From positions 2,205 through 11,917 of the forward strand of contig JACPSF010000198.1 of assembly GCA_016193385.1 (NCBI GenBank): a stretch of DNA of 9,713 nucleotides. Direction: 5' to 3'. A program made the position numbers and the translations under genes. The notes under the pieces were generated by a model. It was not told the origin of the DNA and did no database searches. It worked only from the letters and a program-made list of their open reading frames with translations. This stretch comes from Deltaproteobacteria bacterium (GTDB lineage: Bacteria > Desulfobacterota_B > Binatia > UBA9968). Position 1 is the first letter of the stretch; each line of letters begins with the position of its first letter. Positions 1 to 6,621 of the stretch are shown one piece after another.

Positions 1-1
1 C

Positions 2-868
2 ACCAACCTCACCGAGAACGGCATCTTCGGTCACTCGAACTGCGGCCACGTCGTCGAGGACGTAGACAGCGCGAGGGCATACTTTGACTACTGGAAGGAG
101 TTGAAGAGCAACCCGGACAGCGAGTCCGAGAGGAACTGGATCGCGGAGAACAACCCTGCCCCGCCGGATCCCTGGAACGACGACACGACCGAGATTTTTT
201 CCCCACGGAGCGGGCTCGCGGTCCTTCACTGGTACGCCAAGATCGCGGACGGCAAACTGAACCCGCCCTTCACGAGTAAACCGCTCTTCATGACCTTCGC
301 ATTCGGCATGCACAAAGACTTTCAGAAGGTCTACGAGCAGAACGATGGCGTGCTCCGGTTCGCCCTCATGGAGAAGGAGGGGAACGGCGCGGGGCTCGAA
401 CAGGGGAAGAAGGACATCCGGCGCATTCGTGCGCTGCCGAACGTCGTTGTCGCTGTCGGCAACAACATCACCATGAACAGCTTCGATCGGTGGCTCAAGG
501 AGAAGCGGCAGCTCACGAAAGAGGCGAACGTCCGATACATCCACACGAAGTACATGCTTGTGGACCCGCTGGGTAACAAACCGATCGTCGTGACGGGCTC
601 CGCGAACTTCAGCGAGGCGAGCACCAACGCAAACAATGAGAACATGGTCGTGATTCGGAACGACCGGCGGGTCGCCGACATCTACGTGGGCGAGTTCATG
701 CGACTCCACTCGCACTACGCGTTCCGCGAAGCGGTAGCGATAGCGCGGGCTCAGGGAAACACGAACTGGCAACCGAACTACCTCTTGCCCGATCATGGCT
801 GGCAAGCCGACTACTTCAAGGAGGGCCATCAGCGATTTCTCCGCCGCCGGTACTTTGCCGGATTGTGA
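2..868 (+). CDS. Phospholipase D-like (HKD) family protein, 5' end missing
   Basis: The reading frame is open to the left edge, so the true start and probably the first HKD motif lie outside the window; the TTG at 101 is not needed as a start. The first visible residues (TNLTENGIFGHSNCGHVVED) resemble the segment that follows the first HKD motif in PLD-family proteins. The second HKD motif is complete at 542-565: HTKYMLVD fits HxK(x4)D, and it is followed by GSANFSEAS and NNENMVVI, the usual Ser/Asn-rich continuation. PLD-family enzymes cleave or transfer phosphodiester bonds through a phosphohistidine intermediate; the substrate here (lipid, nucleic acid or other) cannot be read from the sequence. 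No membrane segment is visible in the part present. The gene ends in TGA at 866-868. Family membership is firm; function is open. Confidence 0.85.
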   Translation, partial: TNLTENGIFGHSNCGHVVEDVDSARAYFDYWKELKSNPDSESERNWIAENNPAPPDPWNDDTTEIFSPRSGLAVLHWYAKIADGKLNPPFTSKPLFMTFAFGMHKDFQKVYEQNDGVLRFALMEKEGNGAGLEQGKKDIRRIRALPNVVVAVGNNITMNSFDRWLKEKRQLTKEANVRYIHTKYMLVDPLGNKPIVVTGSANFSEASTNANNENMVVIRNDRRVADIYVGEFMRLHSHYAFREAVAIARAQGNTNWQPNYLLPDHGWQADYFKEGHQRFLRRRYFAGL

Positions 869-940
869 GGCGAGGAAGAGGGGCCGAAGACAAAGATGGG
901 TGTTTTAAATCGATTCTGTCGGCTCTGTTGAAATCATTGA

Positions 941-989
941 TGATTTTCCGTTCCTGCTGAGGCTCTCGAAGCATGAAAATCAATTTTTC
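941..989 (+). terminator. Possible terminator after the PLD-like gene
   Basis: TGATTTTC (941-948) can pair with GAAAATCA (975-982), with TGCT/AGCA (955-958/970-973) able to pair inside the loop. A T-run follows (984-988). The outer stem is AT-rich and the internal loop is asymmetric, so this is a weak candidate. It lies 70-120 bases past the PLD stop. Confidence 0.25.
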
Positions 990-995
990 CGCGGC

Positions 996-1023
996 TTGTT
1001 AGAGCGTCGGCGGCAACGATAAT
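996..1023 (+). promoter_or_regulatory. Candidate sigma70-type promoter for the GST gene
   Basis: TTGTTA (996-1001), a 16-base spacer and GATAAT (1018-1023) match the consensus hexamers at 4/6 and 5/6. The predicted transcript start near 1030 falls inside the purine-rich stretch AGAAAGGGG (1025-1033) that looks like the ribosome binding site, so either the site or the start assignment is imperfect. Seen by eye only. Confidence 0.3.
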
Positions 1024-1040
1024 GAGAAAGGGGCTTCACT

Positions 1041-1832
1041 ATGATCGAGCTTTATCATAATGACATGTCGGTCTGCGCGCAGAAGGTGCGCTTCGCGCTG
1101 GGTGAAAAAGAGCTTAAGTGGGAAGGACATCATTTGGACCTTCGTGCCAGCGATCAACAAAGGCCCGAATACCTCAAGCTCAACCCCAATGCGGTGGTGC
1201 CGACGCTGGTTGACGACGGCGCCGTGATCATCGAATCCACGGTCATCAACGAATACCTCGATGACGCCTATCCCGAGCCTCGCTTGCGCTCGACCGATTC
1301 TCGCTCGCGCGCGCGAATGCGCCTCTGGACCAAACAGCTCGACGAGGGGGTGCATGCGGCGACGAGCGTGCTGAGCACGTGCATTGCGTTCCGCTACCAG
1401 AAACTGGCCAGAGGGCAGGAGGAGCTGGAAAAATTCCATAAACAGATGCCAGACCCTGTCAAGCGGGAGCGCAGCCGGGACACGATTACCAAAGGCGTGG
1501 ACTCGGTCTATTTTGCCGGCGCTGTGAAGCGTTTCGACAAGCTGCTGGCAGATATGGAGACGGCCTTGTCAGAGCGGCCGTGGCTTGCCGGAAAGGAGTT
1601 CTCGCTCGCCGACATCGGCTATGCGCCCTATATGGCTCGGCTCGAGCATCTTCAACTCCAAGCTCTGTGGGACAAGCGGCCACATATTCCCGCATGGTCT
1701 GACCGGGTCAAGGAGCGGCGCGGCTACAAGGAAGGGATCGGCGACTGGCTGAACCCCTCCTACTTGACTCTCATGGAGGAAAAAGGCGCCGAAGCGCAGT
1801 CGCGCGTCAAGGCTATTGTTGCTTCTGGCTAA
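1041..1832 (+). CDS. Glutathione S-transferase family protein
   Basis: Complete 263-residue cytosolic protein with ATG start, preceded by the purine-rich AGAAAGGGG about 7 bases upstream. Residues 1-80 form a thioredoxin-like GST N-domain: a beta strand MIELYH, then SVCAQKVRFAL where Ser10 or Cys12 sits at the usual catalytic N-cap, then the cis-proline turn VPTLVDDG and the glutathione-contacting EST. The helical C-domain carries PWLAGKEFSLADIGYAPYM, the conserved N-capping/hydrophobic-staple region of GSTs. Members conjugate glutathione to electrophiles or act as isomerases and lyases; this subfamily's substrate cannot be told. The protein is somewhat longer than a typical 200-220 residue GST because of a charged insertion around residues 125-155. 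It is convergent with the MFS gene and is a single-gene unit. Confidence 0.9.
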   Translation: MIELYHNDMSVCAQKVRFALGEKELKWEGHHLDLRASDQQRPEYLKLNPNAVVPTLVDDGAVIIESTVINEYLDDAYPEPRLRSTDSRSRARMRLWTKQLDEGVHAATSVLSTCIAFRYQKLARGQEELEKFHKQMPDPVKRERSRDTITKGVDSVYFAGAVKRFDKLLADMETALSERPWLAGKEFSLADIGYAPYMARLEHLQLQALWDKRPHIPAWSDRVKERRGYKEGIGDWLNPSYLTLMEEKGAEAQSRVKAIVASG

Positions 1833-1874
1833 CTTTTTTGCCCGTGTCCCTGGAAATTAGACATCTGATGACTT

Positions 1875-1891
1875 TGCCGATGGCATTTTTT
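1875..1891 (+). terminator. Short hairpin with T-run after the GST gene
   Basis: TGCC (1875-1878), loop GAT and GGCA (1882-1885) are followed by six T (1886-1891). The stem is only four pairs, so this is a weak intrinsic terminator candidate. It fits the place where one is expected, between two convergent genes. Confidence 0.3.
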
Positions 1892-1903
1892 CAAAGGTGC
1901 GTT

Positions 1904-3139
1904 CTACCTTTCCAAAGTTTCACGGCCGACCACGGCCAGCAACACGGCGGACAACACCAACAGCGGGGCGTATGCCAGGAAAGGCACGCCGGGGTTGAAG
2001 GCGTTGGCCAGAAGCCCGCCGAGCAAGGGCGCGCACACCCCGCCTATTTCAGCCATCGTCCGGCGCGCTGCTTGCAGCCGTCCACGGGCGCTCGGCGGCA
2101 CCACATCGTACGTCGACGTCGCGAGCGAGCCTAGCGAAAGTCCGTTGGCTACGCCCGTGAGTGATACCAGCACGGCGAGCTGCAGAAAGGTGTTCGAGAA
2201 AGGGATAAACAGGAACGCCAGAGCAGGGATGCCTGTGCTGGGTACGGTGGCCCACTTCCTGCCCACCTTGTCGATCACGAGCCCCGCCGGCAAAATCATG
2301 GCGAGAACAAACACACCTGAGATGCTGAACAGAAGGCCCACTTCCGTGGGCGTGAAGCCAAGGTAAGAGCCCGCGTACAACGGGAGCATACTTTGCATCG
2401 TAGTCCGGTGCATGAAGCTGGTCAGCGTGGCGAAGACGAGCACCGCGTAAGTTGGGCGCAGGTGTGGTTGGATCTGCCTGAATAGGTCCACCAGTCCGCG
2501 GAGCCGCCGGAGCAGCGGCGCGAGACCCCAGCCTGTCACGGATTTGGAAGCTAGCTGAGGCGCCCGCGGAGGCCGGGCGTTGTGGGTGGTGAACCCAAGG
2601 GGCACCGAAACTGCCGCGCACGCCGCGTAGGCGATGAATACCGCCCTGAAGCTCGCTGCCTCGGCGAGCATGCCCCCAAACAGAGGTCCAAGCGCCAGGC
2701 CGATGTTGTGGATGCCGTGGAACCCGCTGAGGACTCGCCCTCGTTGGTCTTGGCGGGCGAGATCGATGCCCGCCACCTCGCGGCCCAACGTCCAAATGCT
2801 GTCCCCGGTGCCCATCACCATGACTGACGCCAGGATCACGGCGAACCACGGCGTGCTCGCGGCCGCCAATGCCGCGACGGCGGCCGCCGCCGGGCCGCCC
2901 ACCAGCGCGGCACGCGCGCCCAGGCGGTCCAACACCACCCCACCGATAGGCATCCCCACAAATCTGCCGACGGCGAAAGCGGTGACTATCTGCGCGGCGG
3001 CGCCCGCAGAAACGCCGAAGTACGTGGTAAGCACTGGAATGGCGGGGATGATCATCGCCCACCCTCCCGACAGGAGGGTGCTACTGTAAAGGGTAAGGAG
3101 CCCGCGGGCAGTGGGGGTGAGTTTTATCGAAGATGCCAT
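1904..3139 (-). CDS. Major facilitator superfamily transporter
   Basis: Complete 411-residue inner-membrane protein, ATG at 3139-3137 and TAG at 1904-1906. The composition is that of a 12-helix MFS carrier: hydrophobic helices from about residue 15 to the C-terminus with a polar central loop at about residues 188-225. Motif A is clear after helix 2 (GGVVLDRLGARAA, about residues 66-78), and its half-repeat occurs in the second domain (GLVIDKVGRKWA, about 286-297). The family performs proton-coupled efflux or uptake of small molecules; the sequence resembles drug-efflux-type members but the substrate is unknown. No Shine-Dalgarno sequence precedes the ATG, and an in-frame TGA seven codons upstream excludes a longer start. 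It lies 128 bases downstream of asnS on the same strand and may be its distal partner or have its own promoter in that gap. Confidence 0.9.
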   Translation of the reverse strand: MASSIKLTPTARGLLTLYSSTLLSGGWAMIIPAIPVLTTYFGVSAGAAAQIVTAFAVGRFVGMPIGGVVLDRLGARAALVGGPAAAAVAALAAASTPWFAVILASVMVMGTGDSIWTLGREVAGIDLARQDQRGRVLSGFHGIHNIGLALGPLFGGMLAEAASFRAVFIAYAACAAVSVPLGFTTHNARPPRAPQLASKSVTGWGLAPLLRRLRGLVDLFRQIQPHLRPTYAVLVFATLTSFMHRTTMQSMLPLYAGSYLGFTPTEVGLLFSISGVFVLAMILPAGLVIDKVGRKWATVPSTGIPALAFLFIPFSNTFLQLAVLVSLTGVANGLSLGSLATSTYDVVPPSARGRLQAARRTMAEIGGVCAPLLGGLLANAFNPGVPFLAYAPLLVLSAVLLAVVGRETLER

Positions 3140-3267
3140 GCGCGCGATAAGCCCGAGTCAGTTGAAAACATTTCTGATCGAGGGTTTTCCGATATAAATA
3201 TGGGCGCTGGTGGCCGAGCCTGCCACGCTGCTTCGGAAAGCGGGGCCCCATTTGAACTCCTGCTATA

Positions 3268-4659
3268 TCAAAAATCTGCGTTGCCCGGCGTACGCGGGAA
3301 GGGGATCACATCACGGATGTTTTTGAGACCGGTGAGATACATCATCATCCGCTCCAACCCGAGCCCGAAGCCGGAGTGGGGGACGGAACCGAACCGGCGG
3401 AGGTCCAGGTACCACCAGTAAGGCTTTTCATCCAGCCCGGTCTCCCGAAGCCTCCTAAGAAGCACGTCGTACCGCTCCTCGCGCTGGCTGCCGCCGATAA
3501 TCTCCCCGACTCTGGGAACCAGCACATCCATCGCCCGCACGGTCCGGTTGTCGTCGTTGACGCGCATGTAGAACGGCTTGATGTCTTTTGGGTAGTCGGT
3601 AACGATCACCGGTTTTTTAAAGACTTCTTCCGAAAGGAATCGCTCGTGCTCGGTTTGCAGATCGCGTCCCCACTCAGGCGGGAATTCCCAAGTTCTCCCG
3701 GCATCTTGCAGAGCCTGAACCGCGTCGGTATAAGAGAGATGCGCAAAGGATGACTCCGCGACGTGCTCCAATGTGCCGAGCACGGTTTTCTCGACGAATT
3801 TATTGAAGAACTCCAGGTCTTCCCGGCAGTTCTCCAGGACATAGCGAATAGTGAATTTGAGGAATTCCTCGGCCAGGCGCATGTTGTCTTCCAGCTCATG
3901 GAAGGCCATTTCCGGCTCGATCATCCAGAATTCGGCTAAATGGCGCGGCGTATTGCTGTTCTCCGCGCGGAAGGTGGGGCCGAAGGTATAGACCTTGGTA
4001 AAGCTCAGGGCAAAAATCTCGGCCTCCAGTTGACCGCTAACTGTGAGGTATGCGGGCCGGCCGAAGAAGTCCTGCCCCCAGTCGACAGTACCGTCAGCGC
4101 CGCGAGGGAGGTCGCGCAAGTTCAGGGATGTTACATTAAACATCTCGCCGGCGCCTTCGCAATCCGAGGTGGTGATAATCGGCGTTTGAACGTAGATGAA
4201 GTCTCGCTCCTGAAAAAAGCTGTGAATGGCGCGGGCGAGGGCGTTGCGCACGCGGAAAGCCGCGCCGAAGGTGTTGCTACGGACCCGCAGGTGGGCAATG
4301 TCACGCAGGAACTCGAAGGAATGTCCCTTCTTTTGCAGCGGGTAGGCCGAGGGATCCGCCGTGCCGTAGACGGAGAGACGTGCGGCTTTCAGCTCCACCG
4401 GCTGGCCCGCTGCGGGAGATTCAACCAGGATTCCGGACGCGGCAATGGAACTGCCGGTGGTAACATCCTTGAGCGTCTCATCCGGCACCACCCCGCTTTC
4501 CACTACCAGTTGCAGGCTCCTGAACCGCGAGCCATCGTTTAACTCAATAAAAGTGATGCCCTTGGAATCCCGGCGTGAGCGCACCCAACCCCGCAAAGTA
4601 ATCTCGCTCCCCACCGGCAAGAGATAGGCCTGCTTAATGGATGTAAACTGTGACTTCAT
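3268..4659 (-). CDS. asnS: Asparagine--tRNA ligase
   Basis: Complete 463-residue class IIb aminoacyl-tRNA synthetase, close to the usual 463-467 length. It charges tRNA-Asn with asparagine using ATP in the cytosol. An N-terminal OB-fold anticodon-binding domain spans about residues 1-105 ([24 protein letters not shown]). Motif 1 lies at about 135-165. Motif 2 is [21 protein letters not shown] (230-250), where the ENSNT..HLAEFW form is diagnostic for AsnRS rather than AspRS. Motif 3 is GFGLGLERM (430-438), and the protein ends in [14 protein letters not shown], the standard AsnRS C-terminus. The ATG overlaps the stop of the lipoprotein gene by ATGA (4656-4659), indicating translational coupling, and only a weak purine-rich stretch lies upstream. 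No internal damage is seen, in contrast to the neighbouring egtD. Confidence 0.97.
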   Translation of the reverse strand: MKSQFTSIKQAYLLPVGSEITLRGWVRSRRDSKGITFIELNDGSRFRSLQLVVESGVVPDETLKDVTTGSSIAASGILVESPAAGQPVELKAARLSVYGTADPSAYPLQKKGHSFEFLRDIAHLRVRSNTFGAAFRVRNALARAIHSFFQERDFIYVQTPIITTSDCEGAGEMFNVTSLNLRDLPRGADGTVDWGQDFFGRPAYLTVSGQLEAEIFALSFTKVYTFGPTFRAENSNTPRHLAEFWMIEPEMAFHELEDNMRLAEEFLKFTIRYVLENCREDLEFFNKFVEKTVLGTLEHVAESSFAHLSYTDAVQALQDAGRTWEFPPEWGRDLQTEHERFLSEEVFKKPVIVTDYPKDIKPFYMRVNDDNRTVRAMDVLVPRVGEIIGGSQREERYDVLLRRLRETGLDEKPYWWYLDLRRFGSVPHSGFGLGLERMMMYLTGLKNIRDVIPFPRTPGNADF

Positions 4660-4868
4660 TTAATCTCTTTTTCCCTTTGCTCTTGGGTCTCCTTATTGAT
4701 TTTCTCCAGAGACTGCTTCGCGCCCTCGTAGGCCTTGAACTCTTTCGTGACCACCTGCTCGACGGCTCGTTCAATCTTATTTTTTCCTTCTGCGGGCGGC
4801 CCTTCTTTTTTGTCGCCGCAGCCGCTGAGAACCAAAAAGAAAATCAACGGCAGGATTCTTCGGCTCAT
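4656..4868 (-). CDS. Small putative lipoprotein
   Basis: Encodes 70 residues with a lipoprotein signal peptide: MSRR, a hydrophobic stretch [10 protein letters not shown], then the lipobox LSGC with the acylated cysteine at residue 17. The mature part is short, charged and probably helical ([20 protein letters not shown] and onward, rich in K/E/Q), possibly a coiled coil. A strong Shine-Dalgarno AAGGAGGG sits about 8 bases before the ATG (4866-4868) and directly follows the TAA of the egtD-like gene. The stop overlaps the asnS start by ATGA. It is therefore translated as the middle gene of egtD-like/lipoprotein/asnS. I do not recognise a named family. Asp is absent at mature position 2 (it is Gly), so no inner-membrane retention signal is evident and outer-membrane anchoring is possible. 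Confidence 0.85.
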   Translation of the reverse strand: MSRRILPLIFFLVLSGCGDKKEGPPAEGKNKIERAVEQVVTKEFKAYEGAKQSLEKINKETQEQREKEIK

Positions 4869-4883
4869 TTTTGCGTCCCTCCT

Positions 4884-5910
4884 TTAGCCCCGCCTCGCCG
4901 CACTGGATTTGCGGAAGAGCAAGAGCGAAAACCATTCCTTAGCATCCGTGAAATGCCCGATCGGCTCCAACCCGAAGCACCGGAGTTGTTGCTGCAGGCG
5001 GGTGGGCTCAAATTTCCGGCTGATCTCAACCAGGATGCGCTCGCCTTTTTCCCACACCAGGGAACTCGCCAGCGAGGGGAAATGAATCTCCTGAGTGGCC
5101 GTGGCAACGGCGTACATCTCGACGCGCCGCCACTCGGGATTGTACCAGGAATAGTACCGCATCTTTTCGCCGGCGAAATCGCTGCCCGAGACGCGGTTGA
5201 TATTGCGGAAGACATTGAGGATAAAATCGGCGGTCAGGCCTTGGGCGTCGTCGTAGGCTTTTTCCAAAATATTTCCTTCTTTGACGCGGTCGACTCCCAG
5301 GAGGAGAAAGTCGTTGGATCCCATGGACTCGGACAGGTGCTGAAAGAATCGGACGAATTCGACCGGGGTGAAGTTCCCGACCGAGCTGCCGAGAAAGACA
5401 AATGCTGGAAAATCCCTCCTCGTACCTGGCGAGGAGTCCGTGAAACGTCAATTGGGGGAATCGCTTGCCGACCGCGTCGCGAGATAGCGCCAGGCTCCTC
5501 AGGCTCACGTCGATCGGAGCAAAGGTTCCTCCGGGCCGTTGGCGCACCTGCTCGCGCAGCAAGTGGAGGGTTTTTTCCGAGGTTCCAGCGCCGAGCTCCA
5601 CAATGCAGTCGACCGGGGCCGCCGCGATCATGCGCTCGGCTTGACCGGCCAGGATGGAGTTTTCGGTCCGAGTTAGATAATATTCCGGCAGCGCGCAGAT
5701 CTGCTCGAAGAGCTGGGAGCCTCGCTCATCGTAAAGATGGTAGGCCTCCAACCAGGGCGGCTGGTCCAGGAGGGTCCGAAGGATCGACAGCGCCGGGTCG
5801 TCCTGTGCGTGATCCTCCTTGAGTGCCCAGATGGATGGTTCCGCCAGGCGCCATAGATCTCTTCGCTCTGCTGCGATGATGGTCGGCTTGTCTTGATCCT
5901 CCATGGGCAC
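4884..5910 (-). pseudogene. egtD: EgtD-like L-histidine N-alpha-methyltransferase, frame-broken
   Basis: Two overlapping frames together give one protein of about 340 residues. EgtD uses SAM to trimethylate histidine to hercynine, the first step of ergothioneine synthesis. The upstream frame (5910 to about 5403) carries YDERGSQLFEQICALPEYY (60-78), the SAM motif VELGAGTSEKT (104-114) and APIDVS. The downstream frame (about 5402 to 4884) carries FVFLGSSVGNF, LLLGVDRVKEGNILEKAYDD and VEISRKFEP. From memory of the mycobacterial structure, the Asn of GN, the Tyr of AYDD, and Glu/Ser of the E-x-S-x-K-F segment contact histidine; all are present, arguing for true histidine specificity. The break lies at 5400-5415. 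Either one extra base was inserted in the AAAA run at 5409-5412, or about 20 bases were lost, since the family usually has several more residues before FLGSS. GTG 5910 or ATG 5904 may start it; neither has a Shine-Dalgarno. It heads the minus-strand operon. Confidence 0.85.
5416..5436. repeat. Inverted repeat beside the egtD frame break
   Basis: CTCCTCG (5416-5422) and CGAGGAG (5430-5436) are perfect inverted arms of 7 bp around a 7-base loop. The structure lies in the egtD-like coding region, a few bases from the position where the frame changes. Confidence 0.6.
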
Positions 5911-5918
5911 TGGAGGGG

Positions 5919-5948
5919 ACTATAAGGGAAAAACGTCCGGCTTGTCCA
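5919..5948 (-). promoter_or_regulatory. Candidate promoter for the egtD-lipoprotein-asnS operon
   Basis: On the minus strand TGGACA (5948-5943) and TATAGT (5924-5919) are separated by 18 bases; each matches the sigma70 hexamers at 5/6. Transcription would begin near 5912, within about 2 bases of the GTG at 5910 and 8 of the ATG at 5904. This agrees with the absence of a ribosome binding site and would make the message leaderless or nearly so. Confidence 0.4.
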
Positions 5949-5979
5949 GCGCGGCCGGTAGTGGATTACCCTCGAACGT

Positions 5980-6621
5980 ATGGATGGGAACGATCAGAAA
6001 GCCATTGAGTTCCGCAACGTGAGCTTTCGCGTCGCCGACGGAAAGACCCTTCTTTCCGCTATCAATTTGGAAATCTACCGGGGAGAAACGCTGGTCCTGC
6101 TTGGGCGGAGCGGCTGCGGTAAAACGACGACCCTGAAACTGATCAATCGTCTGCTCGACCCAACCGAAGGCGAGGTCCATGTGGAGGGTAGGGCGACCAC
6201 GGAGTGGGAGCCGATCCGGCTCCGGCGCCGGATCGGCTATGTGATTCAGGAAATCGGTCTGTTCCCCCATTTCACCGTGCAGGAAAACGTCAGCCTGGTC
6301 CCTGTCGGGGTCGCGCGCGCCCTGGCGGCGGACCCGCCGATCATGCTGCTCGACGAGCCTTTCGGGGCGCTGGATCCGATTACCCGCAGAGAGCTGCAAC
6401 AGGAATTCTGTTCGCTGCAACGGCGCCTCAAAAAGACCCTGGTCTTCGTCACGCACGACGTCCAAGAGGCGTTTCTTCTGGCCTCCCGTATCGGTCTTCT
6501 GAAAGATGGAAAGATGGTGCTCCTCGGACAGCCGGACGAGCTCCTGAAATCCGATGATCCCGAGGCGCGGGCCTTCGCCTTGTGCCTGCGCGATCCACGC
6601 GCTTCTGAGACCGCGCCATGA
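5980..6621 (+). CDS. ABC transporter ATPase (OpuCA/EgtV type) lacking the LSGGQ signature
   Basis: Encodes 213 residues; energises the import system encoded downstream. Visible motifs are Walker A GRSGCGKTT (42-50), the Q-loop Gln90 in VIQEIGLFPHFT, Walker B IMLLDEP (121-127) with catalytic Glu126, D-loop GALD (129-132) and switch His159 in VTHD. The run WEPIRLRRRIGYVIQEIGLF and DEPFGALDPITR are typical of betaine/choline-type ATPases. Between ENVSLVP (ends 108) and VGVARAL (starts 109) a normal member has about 40 residues: the helical subdomain and ELSGGQQQR. They are absent, with the frame kept, at base 6303/6304. As written the protein cannot form the ATP sandwich, which needs LSGGQ from the partner subunit. 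No C-terminal CBS domains are present. The start is ATG 5980; TAG at 5959 closes the frame upstream, and no good Shine-Dalgarno is visible. The stop overlaps the permease start by ATGA. Confidence 0.85.
   Translation: MDGNDQKAIEFRNVSFRVADGKTLLSAINLEIYRGETLVLLGRSGCGKTTTLKLINRLLDPTEGEVHVEGRATTEWEPIRLRRRIGYVIQEIGLFPHFTVQENVSLVPVGVARALAADPPIMLLDEPFGALDPITRRELQQEFCSLQRRLKKTLVFVTHDVQEAFLLASRIGLLKDGKMVLLGQPDELLKSDDPEARAFALCLRDPRASETAP
6209..6238. repeat. Perfect 12-bp inverted repeat inside the ATPase gene
   Basis: AGCCGATCCGGC (6209-6220) and GCCGGATCGGCT (6227-6238) are exact reverse complements around the 6-base loop TCCGGC. It encodes part of EPIRLRRRIGYV. A GC-rich stem this strong is unusual within coding sequence and lies about 65 bases before the internal deletion junction. 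Confidence 0.8.

Noticed and set aside
2049..3062. 337-codon minus-strand frame within the MFS gene
   Set aside because: It is an off-frame reading of GC-rich MFS coding sequence, Arg/Gly/His-rich with no membrane pattern; the overlapping frame has clear MFS motifs.
3210..3226. Hairpin GTGGC/GCCAC as a terminator after asnS
   Set aside because: The stem is 5 bp with a 7-base loop and no T-run follows on the minus strand, so it is not convincing.
3940..4542. 200-codon plus-strand open frame
   Set aside because: It is antisense to asnS motifs 1 and 2; no independent support.
5400..5415. Programmed ribosomal frameshift in egtD
   Set aside because: No classical slippery heptamer or properly placed downstream pseudoknot is evident, and EgtD is not known to be made this way. 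An indel or sequence error is simpler.
4650..5822. 390-codon plus-strand open frame
   Set aside because: It runs antisense through the lipoprotein and both egtD frames, has no recognisable domain, and its C-terminal part is Arg/Pro/Gly-rich shadow sequence. The minus-strand frames carry conserved motifs.
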